From: Alloalcanivorax xiamenensis
GTDB lineage: Bacteria; Pseudomonadota; Gammaproteobacteria; Pseudomonadales; Alcanivoracaceae
Reading direction: 5' to 3'
Length of the DNA: 64,000 nt
Assembly (NCBI RefSeq): GCF_009846745.1
Contig: NZ_AQPF01000020.1
Location: forward strand, 1 to 64,000
The notes under the pieces were generated by a model, which worked only from the letters and a program-made list of their open reading frames with translations, had not been told where the DNA came from and ran no database searches. Positions within the stretch are counted from its first letter, which is position 1; each line of letters starts with the position of its first letter. Made by a program: the position numbers and the translations under genes. Below are positions 35,089 through 44,715 of the stretch, one piece after another.

Positions 35089-36489
35089 TCAGACCTGAGG
35101 ATGACGGCGGTGCCAGTCCGTCATGCGCTGAAAAGCCCAACCCCCGCGAACCAGCAGGTCCTCCCGAAAATGGGGCGCGACCAGTTGCCAGGCCACCGGG
35201 GCACCCTCCCCGGTGACACCGCCAGGCAGTGTCAGTGTCGGGTGTCCGCTGAGGTCGAAGGGACAGGTGTAGCGCATCATCCCCCCCATCAGGGCCTCAT
35301 CGTCGGCGAAGGAAGCCATGGTCTCCACCGTCACACCAGTGTAGGCGACGGCGGGGATCAGCAATAAATCGACATCGTCGAACACCGCCTCCACCCGTCC
35401 GCGGAAATCCGCCCGCCGTAGTTGCAGCTTCTGGTAATCCATGGCGTTCAGCGAGCGCCCGACTTCAATCAGCGCCGACAGCACCGGGCCATACTCGGAG
35501 CGACGGGACGGGTAAGTCTCTTCATGGGCCACCGCCGTTTCCAGGCCACACAGCGGGCTCCAGTCCGCCACCGCCTGATCAGTGTCGGGGAAACGCACTT
35601 CACGGGGTTGCGCACCGGCACTCTCCAGTACCTTGAGGGCTTCGCTCACCGCCGCCTGGGTGGCCTGGTCCGCCGGCTTCATGCCCCAGTCGGGATCAAA
35701 TCCCAGGCGCAGGCCGGCCACGCCCCGGGTCATCAGTGCCAGATAATCCGGTACCGGTTGCCGCGCGGCGGTGGGGTCCAGAGGGTCGGCACCGGCGATG
35801 GCGCCCAGGATAGCGGCGGCATCCGCGGTATTCCGCGCGATTGGACCGATGTGGTCCAGCGATGCCGCCAATTCGAACGCCCCATGCCGACTGACCCGCC
35901 CCCAGGTGGGCTTCAAACCGGTGACGCCATTGGCGGAGGAAGGAAAGCGAATTGAACCGCCCGTGTCGGTGCCCAGGGAACCAAAGCACAGCCCGGCGGC
36001 GGTGGCCACGCCGGAGCCACTGGAAGAGACACCGGACCACAAGGTCTCTCCCCAGGGGTTGATCGGCGCGGTGACATCCGGATGGTGGTCGGCGAAAGCG
36101 CCTTCGGTTTGCTGCAGCTTGCCCAACAGCACAGCGCCGGCATCACGCAACCGCCGTACCGTGGTGGCGTCCTCCGTGGGCACATGATCACGCAGGATCG
36201 GCATGCCATGGGAAGTGGCGGTGCCGGCGGTCCACAGCAGGTCCTTCACCGCCAGTGGCACGCCATGCAGCGGACCTCGGGCCTGCCCCGCGGCGATTTC
36301 CTTGTCGGCGGCGCGGGCCTCCCGCAGTGCCTGATCCGCCATCACGGTGACGTAGCTGTGCAAGCACGGATCCACCCTATCCACCCGCTCCAGCATGTGG
36401 CGGGTAACCTCTTCGGAGGATCGTTGCCGGCTCTGGATCTGCCGGCCCACTTCCATCAAATCCAAATAGTGCAGTTCATTATTTGTCAT
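35089..36489 (-). CDS. Amidase signature family hydrolase
   Basis: The 466-aa protein is an amidase-signature enzyme with the Ser-cisSer-Lys triad. The Lys lies in GVPLAVKDLLW, the cis-Ser in SGVSSSGSGVATAAG and the nucleophile Ser in GTDTGGSIRFPSS. The family hydrolyses amides to carboxylates and ammonia, but the substrate is not apparent. The start at 36489 is preferred because AGGAG lies 8 nt upstream. Another ATG two codons earlier and an upstream one at 36534 are less likely. An AraC-type gene lies upstream in the same direction and may regulate it. Confidence 0.92.
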   Translation of the reverse strand: MTNNELHYLDLMEVGRQIQSRQRSSEEVTRHMLERVDRVDPCLHSYVTVMADQALREARAADKEIAAGQARGPLHGVPLAVKDLLWTAGTATSHGMPILRDHVPTEDATTVRRLRDAGAVLLGKLQQTEGAFADHHPDVTAPINPWGETLWSGVSSSGSGVATAAGLCFGSLGTDTGGSIRFPSSANGVTGLKPTWGRVSRHGAFELAASLDHIGPIARNTADAAAILGAIAGADPLDPTAARQPVPDYLALMTRGVAGLRLGFDPDWGMKPADQATQAAVSEALKVLESAGAQPREVRFPDTDQAVADWSPLCGLETAVAHEETYPSRRSEYGPVLSALIEVGRSLNAMDYQKLQLRRADFRGRVEAVFDDVDLLLIPAVAYTGVTVETMASFADDEALMGGMMRYTCPFDLSGHPTLTLPGGVTGEGAPVAWQLVAPHFREDLLVRGGWAFQRMTDWHRRHPQV

Positions 36490-36592
36490 TTTCATTGCTC
36501 CTCGAGCCCGGATTAGCAGCGTCAACGCTAGCAAGCCCGTCGACCTGGTGCTGGACTGAGAAGGACAAGGCGGTGTGCCTGGAAGGTCAGAA

Positions 36593-37528
36593 TCAGTGAT
36601 GCGGCCTCAACAGGGTATGCGGTGCCCTACCGAACGCCCGCCGGAAAGCACGACTGAAATGGGAAACGTCGGTAAAACCGTGATTGAATGCCGCCTCGGT
36701 GACGCTGGCCACACGCCCCTGCTCCAGCGCCCGCCGGCTCGCTTGCAGACGCACGCGCCACACCATGCCCATGGCGGTCTGATCATGGCGGGCAAAAGCG
36801 CGGGTCACGGTGCGAGGCGACACATGGTGGGCACGGGCCAGCGCCACCAGCGATAACGACGGGTCCTCGAAGTGCGCCTCGATAAACCGGCAGAGACGGC
36901 CATGAAGATCGTTTTCAACCGCGCCGTCGAGGCGCTCGCCCTGCCATTCCAGTGCCACCGCCGCCAGGTCCAGTAACGCGAGCCCGAATTGTTCCGCCGC
37001 GCCGATCCGGTCGTCACCCACTTCCAGGGCGGCGGCTTGTTGAATCATGGTCCGCAGCGGCGCGACCCCAGGACGGTGCGGTGCCAGGGCCTGGCCAATA
37101 CCGCGCTCCGCCTGGGGGAAACGCCGCAATAAGGCCCGGCGTGGAAGCCGGACCAGATAAACCCGGCCGGCTTCCAGCGTGCATTGAAATGGCCTGGCGG
37201 CGTCATAAAGAATCAGGGTACCGTCCGTCAGCGGCGTCTGATGACCATTCTGTTCCATCACACCACTGCCGGATTCAGCGAAGCCAATCCACAGATCCTC
37301 ATCCGGATGAGTGCGCAGATGACTGGCCTGCCGGCTCCAGCGGTGCAATGGCGCCTCCATGGTGCTGATCGCGGCGGGACCGAGATCCCGCACCGACAGA
37401 CGGCCATCAAACGGAGTCCGACTCAACAGACGGCTGTCGGCGGGAATGCAGTGCCGGCACACCACATCGTGCCAGTATTCGAAACGGCGGGGACGCTCCA
37501 GATGATCGGTGGCGTATTCCACATGCAT
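36593..37528 (-). CDS. AraC-family transcriptional regulator
   Basis: The 311-aa protein has an N-terminal AraC-binding-like domain (FEYWHDVVCRHCIPADSR near residue 16) of the type seen in FeaR-like regulators. A C-terminal pair of helix-turn-helix motifs follows, SLVALARAHHVSPRTVTRAF near 225-245 and AFNHGFTDVSHFSRAFRRAFG near 280-300. The gene is 104 bp upstream of the amidase gene in the same direction and is a plausible regulator of it and of the nearby MFS gene. The effector is unknown. Confidence 0.93.
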   Translation of the reverse strand: MHVEYATDHLERPRRFEYWHDVVCRHCIPADSRLLSRTPFDGRLSVRDLGPAAISTMEAPLHRWSRQASHLRTHPDEDLWIGFAESGSGVMEQNGHQTPLTDGTLILYDAARPFQCTLEAGRVYLVRLPRRALLRRFPQAERGIGQALAPHRPGVAPLRTMIQQAAALEVGDDRIGAAEQFGLALLDLAAVALEWQGERLDGAVENDLHGRLCRFIEAHFEDPSLSLVALARAHHVSPRTVTRAFARHDQTAMGMVWRVRLQASRRALEQGRVASVTEAAFNHGFTDVSHFSRAFRRAFGRAPHTLLRPHH

Positions 37529-37600
37529 GGGCGGACTCCAGGCGGCTCAGGGTTCGGCCAGCTTGTTAAGCTGCGCCGCGTCGACGCCGATGGCAAGCCC

Positions 37601-37891
37601 TCAGGCCACCCCTTTTACGATGAACACGCGCCAATCCGCGCCCTTGACCCGGTGCTGCATGGCTTCCTGGTAGGCGGGACTGTGATACCAGGCGCGTGCC
37701 GCCTCCACGTCCGGGAACTGGAGAATGACCGCGCCCTCCATGGCCGGCCCTTCCAGCACTTCCAGATCACCGTAGAACGCCAGCGGGGTGATCGGATGGT
37801 CCCCCCGGGCGGCCTTGGCGCCTCGGGCGTAAATCTCCAGTTCCGCCGGGTCATGGGTGGTTTCTTTCATCAATACGATATAGGCGGTCAT
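37601..37891 (-). CDS. DUF1330 domain protein
   Basis: The 96-aa protein matches the DUF1330 ferredoxin-like fold: AYIVLMKETTHDP at the start, then GAVILQFPDVEAARAWYHSPAYQEA, the conserved block. Its role is unknown; relatives are found near catabolic genes. A strong ribosome site (AGGAGAAGG) precedes the ATG. It sits 72 bp upstream of the AraC gene on the same strand and may share its transcript. Confidence 0.9.
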   Translation of the reverse strand: MTAYIVLMKETTHDPAELEIYARGAKAARGDHPITPLAFYGDLEVLEGPAMEGAVILQFPDVEAARAWYHSPAYQEAMQHRVKGADWRVFIVKGVA

Positions 37892-37983
37892 AACCTTCTC
37901 CTGATTGAGAGTCTGTTCAAGATCGATGGCATGATACGACGTTCATCCGCGCCCCAAGCAAAACAAGCGCTAATTGTTCGCGA

Positions 37984-38817
37984 TCACACTCCGTGACCTT
38001 TGCTGTAATTACCCGAGGCGTGGTGTCTGAGATAGTCGCTAGGTGTTGCCCCCAACAAGCGGCGAAACATGCTGCTGAAGGCTCGGCTACTGCCATAGCC
38101 CAGATCCCGCGCCACTTTTTGCACGCCGTCACCGGCCAGCAAGCGCGGCAAAGCCTCGGTCAGGCGCAGTTGTTGCCGCCACTCGCCGAAACTCATACCC
38201 AGCTCCCGCGTGAACAGTCGCGACAGCGTGCGGGCGCTGGCGCCGACTTCCAGCCCCCAGTCGTCCAGGGTCCGATCCTGCCGCGGCGCCGCCATAAGGG
38301 CCTGGCAAATCACCTGCAAGCGCCGATCGCGGGGCATCGGCAAATGCAGGGGCATCGATTCGAGACTGAAAATTTCGCTCAGAATCAATGCCTGCAAACG
38401 CTGGTAGAACGTGTCCCGCCGAGGCCGCAGCTCCAGATCAACGGCCCGCAGAATCATCTCCCGCAGCAATGGGGTCACCGCCAGCACGCAACACTCCGGC
38501 ATGGGCGACGGCGCCCGGCTCCGGTCAATAAACAGCGTGCGCATGCGCACCACCCCGGACATCACGATTTCGTGCTCGACATAAGGGGGAATCCACACGC
38601 CTCTGGTCGGTGGAATGACCCAGGCCCCCTGCTGACTGATCACCCGCATCAAACCGCTGGCGGCGTAAAGGAACTGTGCCTGCCGGTGAGAATGACGTGA
38701 TACCCGCCAGCCATCGGAGTAATCGAGAGCAACGGCGGCGAATGGGGCACTGGAGGCGTGATCAATCAACATGTCCGTTTCGATGACTTCACTGTCTGAT
38801 ACGAAGATTAAGGACAA
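37984..38817 (-). CDS. AraC-family transcriptional regulator with N-terminal cupin
   Basis: The 277-aa protein has an N-terminal cupin with SRHSHRQAQFLYAASGLMRV and VWIPPYVEHEI, and a C-terminal AraC DNA-binding domain (LDDWGLEVGASARTLSRLF, AFSSMFRRLLGATPSDYLR). This cupin type is common in regulators of divergently placed MFS transporters. Here the MFS gene starts 77 bp away in the opposite direction, so it is the likely target. A shorter start at codon 16 is possible. Confidence 0.92.
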   Translation of the reverse strand: MSLIFVSDSEVIETDMLIDHASSAPFAAVALDYSDGWRVSRHSHRQAQFLYAASGLMRVISQQGAWVIPPTRGVWIPPYVEHEIVMSGVVRMRTLFIDRSRAPSPMPECCVLAVTPLLREMILRAVDLELRPRRDTFYQRLQALILSEIFSLESMPLHLPMPRDRRLQVICQALMAAPRQDRTLDDWGLEVGASARTLSRLFTRELGMSFGEWRQQLRLTEALPRLLAGDGVQKVARDLGYGSSRAFSSMFRRLLGATPSDYLRHHASGNYSKGHGV

Positions 38818-38894
38818 TCTATCATGGAGCGCTCGAACACCCCATTGGTTTCCATCAATGCCCTCACAGCAGCCATAGCCAAAGACCAGGTGCC

Positions 38895-40082
38895 ATGAAC
38901 CACCCCAGGACCGTCATCAGATTCATCAACGCCGCCCATGTCATCGACCACATGTTCATGTTGATTTTTCCCGCCGCCGTGCTCGGCATGACCTCGGGTT
39001 TCGGGCTCGGATACGCCGAGATGATCGGCCTGTCGCTGGGCGGATTCATCGCCTTCGGCGCCTGCTCACTGCCCGCCGGATGGCTTGGAGACCTGTGGAG
39101 CCGACGCCGGATGATGCTGATGTTCTTCTTCGGTATTGGCGCAGCGGCACTGATCACCGGCCTGGCGAAGGACGTGCCGGTGCTGGTGGCCGGACTCACT
39201 CTGATCGGTGTATTTGCCGCCATCTATCATCCCGTGGGCACGGCAATGCTGGTGTCGCACGCCGAGAACCCGGGACGAGAGATCGGCATAAACGGGATGT
39301 GGGGCAACCTCGGCGTGGCGTTTGCCGCTTTGTTGACCGGCTTCCTTACCGCTCGCTTCGGCTGGCGGGCCGCGTTCATCTTGCCCGGCGCCGTGTCGAT
39401 CCTGACCGGGATCGGGTTCCTGTTCTGTGTCGGCGAACATCCCCCGCCCCACCTGACACGGAATACGACGGCGCGGGACAGTGCCGGCAGCGGTATTTCC
39501 ATGCGCCGGGTATTCATCGTGCTGGCCATGGTCACGGCCACCGGTGGCGTAGTGTTCAATGCCAGCACCGTGACCTACCCAAAGCTGTTTCAGGACCGTC
39601 TGGCCACGCTTATCGACTCTCCGGACACTCTGGGGATCGTGGTCAGTCTCGCCTACGCCTTCGGGGCTGTCGCACAGTTGATCATGGGCCGCCTGATCGA
39701 CCGGCTGAGCCTCAAGGCGCCATTCGTTATCCTTACGCTCTGCCAGGCACCCTTACTGGTGATGCTGGCTTTCGGCCAGGGCGGCACCGTGGTTTTGTTC
39801 GGAGCCCTGTTCATGTTCGCCGTTTTCGGTCAGGTGACCGTAAACGATGCCATGGTCGCGCGTTTCGTCGCGCCGCGTTGGCAGTCACGAGTCTTTGCTT
39901 TGCGTTACTTCCTGTCGTTCGGCGCCAGTGCGGCGGCGATCCCGATGATTGCTTATCTGGAGCCGCGCCATGGCCTGCTCGGGCTCTATCTGGTGCTGGC
40001 CTGTTTCGCCACACTGACATTCGTTGCCGCGTTGATCTTCCCTGCCACCGGGACATCACGGGCGGAGGCCGCCAGCACCTGA
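38895..40082 (+). CDS. MFS transporter
   Basis: The 395-aa protein has about twelve membrane helices. Between helices 2 and 3 is LGDLWSRRRMMLMF, a variant of the MFS loop motif. It contains HPVGTAMLVSHAENPGREIGIN near residue 115, seen in fosmidomycin-resistance-like and related MFS exporters. The gene is divergent from a cupin-type AraC regulator and 130 bp upstream of an acyl-CoA ligase gene. The substrate is unknown; an organic acid fits the neighbours, but this is inference. Confidence 0.88.
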   Translation: MNHPRTVIRFINAAHVIDHMFMLIFPAAVLGMTSGFGLGYAEMIGLSLGGFIAFGACSLPAGWLGDLWSRRRMMLMFFFGIGAAALITGLAKDVPVLVAGLTLIGVFAAIYHPVGTAMLVSHAENPGREIGINGMWGNLGVAFAALLTGFLTARFGWRAAFILPGAVSILTGIGFLFCVGEHPPPHLTRNTTARDSAGSGISMRRVFIVLAMVTATGGVVFNASTVTYPKLFQDRLATLIDSPDTLGIVVSLAYAFGAVAQLIMGRLIDRLSLKAPFVILTLCQAPLLVMLAFGQGGTVVLFGALFMFAVFGQVTVNDAMVARFVAPRWQSRVFALRYFLSFGASAAAIPMIAYLEPRHGLLGLYLVLACFATLTFVAALIFPATGTSRAEAAST

Positions 40083-40100
40083 GGCAAATCGTCGCTTTCG

Positions 40101-40119
40101 ACGATGGCTCGGCCATCGT
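40101..40119 (+). terminator. Hairpin after MFS gene
   Basis: Perfect 8-bp arms (ACGATGGC and GCCATCGT) flank a 3-nt loop 18 bp past the MFS stop. The downstream sequence has only scattered T bases, so it is a weak terminator or an mRNA-stabilising stem. Confidence 0.4.
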
Positions 40120-40212
40120 GGCTCTTCTAGTTTCAGAAGCGCTGTCCGGTCCGTCACCGATCCGCGAACCCGGACCGCGGGACCCGCTAACAATAAAACG
40201 CCAGGAGGCCCC

Positions 40213-41769
40213 ATGTACCTTACTCAGCCCTTGCACAAAGCGCTTCTGGAAGTGCCTGAACGCACCGCCACGGTGTACGGCGACCGACGGCAAAGCTACC
40301 GCGATCTGGTTTCGCGGGTTTCGCGGCTGGCGGGCGGTTTGAAGGCACTGGGGCTCGGCACCGGCGACCGTGTCGCCATTCTGAGTCTCAATTCCGACCG
40401 GTACATGGAAGCCATCTACGCTACTTTCTGGGCCGGTGGCGTGATCAATCCGGTCAACATCCGCTGGAGTCCGCGGGAAATCATTTACTCCCTGGACGAC
40501 TGCGACAGCACTATTCTGGTAGTGGACGATACCTTTTTGCCTTTGCTTGAGGAACTGCGGCAAGGGTCCCGCTCGTTGAAAACCGTCATTTATGCCGGCG
40601 ATAAAAGCGCCCCCGCCAGCACCCATGATTTCGAAGCCCTGATCGCCGGCAGCACGCCGGTGGCGGACACCCATCGTCACGGCGATGATCTGGCGGCGGT
40701 GATGTACACCGGTGGTACCACCGGCAAACCCAAGGGCGTCATGCTCAGCCACACCAACCTGTACATTGACGGGTTGGGTTCCCAGGCGGTGTCCGGCATG
40801 CCCTACCGCTCGGTGACGCTGCACGCGGCACCGACTTTCCATGTGGCCGGAACAGGGTTGATCCTGCAAGCCACGGCGCGTCTGAATACCAGTGTCATCA
40901 TTCCCATGTTCGAGCCGTTGGCGGTGCTGAAGGCGATCCAGCAGGAGCGCATTCTGGAGGCCTTCCTGGTGCCCACCATGATCCGCATGGTGTTGAGCCA
41001 TCCGGACTTCGCGCAATACGACCTGAGCAGTCTCAAACATCTGCTTTACGGCGCGTCTCCAATCGACAGCACCTTGTTGAACCGCGCCCGTGAGGCATTG
41101 CCCCAGGCCCGCTTCCTGCAAGCCTACGGCATGACGGAATTGTCCCCGACGGTCTCCATCCTCACTCCGGACTGGCACACCGAGGAAGGTTTCCGCAGCG
41201 GCAAGATGATGTCCGCCGGCCGTCCTTTACCAATGGTGGAAATGCGCATCGTCGACGACAACGATGAGCCCGTGCCAGCCCGGACCCGCGGAGAGATCGT
41301 GGTGCGCGGCCCCGTGGTCATGCGGGGTTACTGGAACAAACCGGAACAAACCAACGACGCCCTGCGCGGCGGCTGGATGCACACCGGTGACGCCGGCTAC
41401 ATGGACGAAGACGGCTTTGTCTATGTGGTCGACCGGATCAAGGACATGATCGTCACCGGTGGCGAGAACGTTTATTCCGCCGAAGTGGAAGAAGCGGTAC
41501 TGCAGCTACCGCAAGTGGCCCAATGCGCGGTGATCGGCATTCCCGATGGCGACTGGGGCGAACGTGTCCACGCCGCGGTGGTATTGCAGGATGGAGGCGC
41601 GCTGGAGCTGGATGAATTGATGGTCCACTGCAAAACGCTGATCGCCAACTACAAGATTCCTCGCAGTCTGGAAGTGCGCACCGAGCTGCCGTTGTCTCCC
41701 GCCGGCAAGCTGCTCAAGTACAAGCTGCGCGAGGAACACTGGGGCGGACGTGAACGGCAGGTCAGTTGA
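40213..41769 (+). CDS. Acyl-CoA synthetase (AMP-forming, long-chain/medium-chain type)
   Basis: The 518-aa protein activates a carboxylic acid to its CoA thioester with ATP. The adenylation motifs are intact: YTGGTTGKPKGVMLSH (P-loop), YGMTELSPT, GEIVVRGPVVMRGYW, HTGDAGYMDEDGFVYVVDR and the catalytic Lys in SPAGKLLKYKLRE near the end. The pattern is that of fatty-acyl or aryl-acyl ligases, but the acid cannot be told from sequence. The ribosome site is AGGAGG-like (CCAGGAGG). The gene is convergent with the FAH-fold hydratase gene and 10 bp from it. Confidence 0.9.
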   Translation: MYLTQPLHKALLEVPERTATVYGDRRQSYRDLVSRVSRLAGGLKALGLGTGDRVAILSLNSDRYMEAIYATFWAGGVINPVNIRWSPREIIYSLDDCDSTILVVDDTFLPLLEELRQGSRSLKTVIYAGDKSAPASTHDFEALIAGSTPVADTHRHGDDLAAVMYTGGTTGKPKGVMLSHTNLYIDGLGSQAVSGMPYRSVTLHAAPTFHVAGTGLILQATARLNTSVIIPMFEPLAVLKAIQQERILEAFLVPTMIRMVLSHPDFAQYDLSSLKHLLYGASPIDSTLLNRAREALPQARFLQAYGMTELSPTVSILTPDWHTEEGFRSGKMMSAGRPLPMVEMRIVDDNDEPVPARTRGEIVVRGPVVMRGYWNKPEQTNDALRGGWMHTGDAGYMDEDGFVYVVDRIKDMIVTGGENVYSAEVEEAVLQLPQVAQCAVIGIPDGDWGERVHAAVVLQDGGALELDELMVHCKTLIANYKIPRSLEVRTELPLSPAGKLLKYKLREEHWGGRERQVS

Positions 41770-41779
41770 GCCGCCTTTG

Positions 41780-42514
41780 CTATTGATCATCAATGGTGAA
41801 CGACAACGAGCCCAGCGGCCCGTAGTCAGCGCGGTAGACCCCTGGCACGAACGCCAGCGGCTTGCCCACGGTGCCGGTCATCAGCAGTGTTTCGCCGTCC
41901 AGAGACCAGCCCAGCTGGCGCGCCTTGTCGAGCATCCATTGTGATCCATCAACGGCACCGCCAAGGGAACTGTTGGCCGGTGCCTCCAGCAACAGCGCCT
42001 CATCCCGGTACAGTTCAATCCGGATGGTGTCCAGACTGGCCAGCGTGGCGTCATTCCATGGCTGTGTTTCTCCCACCAGAAAGGCATCCGCACCCAGATT
42101 GATCGCCGCCAGATTGGGCGGCGTCAGGTCCTCCGACCGGGCGAAATCCACATTGACGAACTCCAGCGCCGGCGCCACCGACACCGGCCGCCCTCCGGCA
42201 TCCACGAAAACCGCCAGCTCGCACTCGATCATGGCCTTGCCACGGCGGGACAGACGAGCCCCCGATTGCAGACGTCTATTCGGATAAAGATGCCCCAACA
42301 TGGCCTCATACAATCCCAGATGGGCTTGTATACGCGGGTCGGTCAGCCCTGCTTTCAGCGCGTGGAGGGCCTTCTCCCCGACCACGGCTTGCGCCAGCTG
42401 ACGCGCCAGTTGATAGCCTTCCATCTCGGTCAAACCCGGCGGTAGTGGCGGCAATGTCTTGTGCCGGCAAACCGCCTCCGCCAACAGCGGCACGAATGAA
42501 GTCAGGTCAGTCAT
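41780..42514 (-). CDS. 2-keto-4-pentenoate hydratase / fumarylacetoacetate hydrolase-fold protein
   Basis: The 244-aa protein resembles the 2-oxopent-4-enoate hydratase family (MhpD/XylJ-like). It has a helical N-terminus, then KAMIECELAVFVDAGG near residue 112, where the acidic residues would bind the metal, and FVNVDFARSEDLTPPNLAAIN. These enzymes act in meta-cleavage catabolism of aromatics, but no other meta-pathway gene is near. It may therefore act on a different 2-oxo acid. Confidence 0.82.
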   Translation of the reverse strand: MTDLTSFVPLLAEAVCRHKTLPPLPPGLTEMEGYQLARQLAQAVVGEKALHALKAGLTDPRIQAHLGLYEAMLGHLYPNRRLQSGARLSRRGKAMIECELAVFVDAGGRPVSVAPALEFVNVDFARSEDLTPPNLAAINLGADAFLVGETQPWNDATLASLDTIRIELYRDEALLLEAPANSSLGGAVDGSQWMLDKARQLGWSLDGETLLMTGTVGKPLAFVPGVYRADYGPLGSLSFTIDDQ

Positions 42515-42593
42515 AACAGCCGCCTTTGTAGTGGTATTGGCCGGAGGCGTGGCGTTTGGATCATGCGATCAGGTCTCTGTTTTAATCAGGGGG

Positions 42594-43430
42594 CTACTTG
42601 ATGACCGTCCGGTGCAGTACCCGCTCATGGCCTTCATAGCCACCATTGGCTTTATGCAAAACCGCCCGGTTATCCCACATCACCAGCATGCCCGGTTGCC
42701 ATTCATGCTGATACTGGAATTGCTCACGGGTTTGCCAGCGATACAGGTCCATCAACAGCGCCATGCTGTCGTCCGGATCCATGTCCTGAAATCCAAGGAT
42801 GTAGCCGATACAGCCGAAGATCGACTCATTGCCGGTTTCCGGGTGCGGGCGGATGATTGGGTGCGGTTGCACTTTGTAGGCTTCATCGGAGGCCAGGATT
42901 TTGAAGCCCCGCCCCTTGCTGGCATCCTGCTCGCCATAGATCCCGTCCGGCGCGTAGGCCCGCTGCGCCGAGTGCAAGGCCACCTTATCCCGCAACCGCC
43001 GCCGCAGTTCCTCCGGCATTTCCCGTAATGCCAATTCCTGGTTAATGAAATCCGTATTCCCACCATGAGGTGGAATAGTGATGCCATACAGAATAGTGGC
43101 CGCCGGCGGAGTTTCACCGAAGCTCCAGTCTGTGTGCCAGCTGTCGGCGAAAATCGGTGACGTTTCATCGGCGGTGCGGCGCAACTCGATGATATTGGGC
43201 CGGTCTTCCATGGAAGCAATGTAGGGGTCGCCGGCGAAGTCACCGAAATAACGGCTGAACCGTTCCAGGTCATCATCCGACAAACTCTGATCGGGGAATA
43301 CCACTACCTTGTGTTCCAGCCAAACCTCGCGGACCGCAGCCACCGTGGCCGAGTCCAAGGGGCGGGACAAATCCAGTCCGTTAATCATGGCGCCGCAGGC
43401 GGCACCGGTGGGGCTCACGGTGAATGACAT
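42594..43430 (-). CDS. TauD/TfdA-family Fe(II)/2-oxoglutarate dioxygenase
   Basis: The 278-aa protein is a TauD-type dioxygenase. The iron ligands are visible as HxD in SWHTDWSF (about residues 107-109) and the distal His in ERVLHRTVIK near the C-terminus, with the following Arg for 2-oxoglutarate. The segment MLVMWDNRAVLHKANGG is typical. TauD relatives oxidise taurine, alkyl sulfates, 2,4-D and others. The substrate here is not evident. An AraC-type regulator is divergently encoded 164 bp away. Confidence 0.93.
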   Translation of the reverse strand: MSFTVSPTGAACGAMINGLDLSRPLDSATVAAVREVWLEHKVVVFPDQSLSDDDLERFSRYFGDFAGDPYIASMEDRPNIIELRRTADETSPIFADSWHTDWSFGETPPAATILYGITIPPHGGNTDFINQELALREMPEELRRRLRDKVALHSAQRAYAPDGIYGEQDASKGRGFKILASDEAYKVQPHPIIRPHPETGNESIFGCIGYILGFQDMDPDDSMALLMDLYRWQTREQFQYQHEWQPGMLVMWDNRAVLHKANGGYEGHERVLHRTVIK

Positions 43431-43594
43431 TACTCGCTCCTGTTCTATTTATCATGTGAACGACTATGCGGGAGCCCGCCGGCCAATACATTGCTGGAAA
43501 GCGAGCATTATTTGCAGTTGACGACACCTGTCCGCCCCGCCACTAACCGTGTCCGGCCCGCTCTGGTTATGCTTGGCTGAGCAGGAGGCAAACC

Positions 43595-44602
43595 ATGAAT
43601 CATTTTCACGTGGCCCATTTGTGGGTTTCCGGACTGTTGCAAGCGTTCGAGAAAGTCGGCCTCGATACCCGGCAACTGGGCACCGGAATCCATGAGATTC
43701 GTGAAGGGCAAATTATCGACGGCCATCACCTCGGCATCGAAGCCACCCGCACCCTGTGGCATCGCGCCAGCGCCATCAGCCATAACCCACTACTCGGCAT
43801 CGACGTGGCGCGCCGCCAGAGCCCGCGCACCGGCGGTGTGCTGCTGCCGATCATGCTGCACAGCCCGACCGCACTGCAGGCATTACGCCACATGGTGGAC
43901 TACCAGCCCCTGCTCAGCGACAGTGGCCAGTACCGGATCCACCCGGTGTCCACGAACCGGCTGGTACGCTGCGAATACGTTCCGGCACCGGGTGCCGTGG
44001 TGGTCTCCAATCAACAGGTGCTGTCCATTGTCACGCAAACGCTGGGGCTGCTGCGCACGGTCACCAATCATCGACTCCGGGTGCGGCGTTTCTTTGTCCC
44101 CGAAGGGATGGCGGCGGAACCTATCGGCCAGGCGTTGAACTGCCCCTGCCAGGGCCATTCCGGTAACTTCTTTCTGGAAATGGATGGCGAGGCCATGGCG
44201 GCACCGGTCAGTGAACGTGATGAGCACCTCTACCAGATCAATCTCAGTTACGCTGAAGGGCTGATTCGTGCCAAGCGCCGCCGGCAAACCTTCATCGACG
44301 GTATCAAGGAACTGATTGATGACGACCGGCCGGCGCTCCGCACCATTGACGATGTGGCCCTGGCACTGGGGTTGCACAAACGCGTGCTGCAACGTCACTT
44401 GCGTGAACATGACACCAGCTTTCGGCAACTTAAGATCTCCGTGCTGAAAACCCGCACTCTGCAACGCATGATCGTTCAGGGCTGGCGCACCGATAGTATC
44501 GCCGAGGAATTGGGCTACTCCGACCTCAGTACCTTTCATCGCGCCTTCAAGAACTGGTTTGGGGTGTCCCCCCGGCGCTTCAGAGAGCAGCCGCATGTGT
44601 AA
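43595..44602 (+). CDS. AraC-family transcriptional regulator (OruR/ArgR-like)
   Basis: The 335-aa protein has the N-terminal arabinose-binding-like domain found in OruR and related regulators (PLLGIDVARRQSPRTGGVLL near residue 66, ALRHMVDYQPLLSDSG near 96). A C-terminal AraC domain follows (VALALGLHKRVLQRHLREHDTSF, then SIAEELGYSDLSTFHRAFKNWFGVSPRRFRE). It is divergent from the TauD-like gene and is the likely regulator of it and of the hydratase gene. Confidence 0.93.
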   Translation: MNHFHVAHLWVSGLLQAFEKVGLDTRQLGTGIHEIREGQIIDGHHLGIEATRTLWHRASAISHNPLLGIDVARRQSPRTGGVLLPIMLHSPTALQALRHMVDYQPLLSDSGQYRIHPVSTNRLVRCEYVPAPGAVVVSNQQVLSIVTQTLGLLRTVTNHRLRVRRFFVPEGMAAEPIGQALNCPCQGHSGNFFLEMDGEAMAAPVSERDEHLYQINLSYAEGLIRAKRRRQTFIDGIKELIDDDRPALRTIDDVALALGLHKRVLQRHLREHDTSFRQLKISVLKTRTLQRMIVQGWRTDSIAEELGYSDLSTFHRAFKNWFGVSPRRFREQPHV

Positions 44603-44715
44603 GAGCCCGCTCTGTTCAACCGCTAGAAGTGCCATCAGGTCGTGATACAGCCCCACGGTCCAGATGAAACTGCAGGAGGGATCGTCAAACCTTGCCTCGT
44701 ATCCCGATACCGTTG

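Noticed and set aside
39811..41178. Minus-strand open frame of 455 codons opposite the acyl-CoA ligase
   Set aside because: The ligase has all ANL motifs, and the antisense product has no recognisable fold and crosses two real genes.
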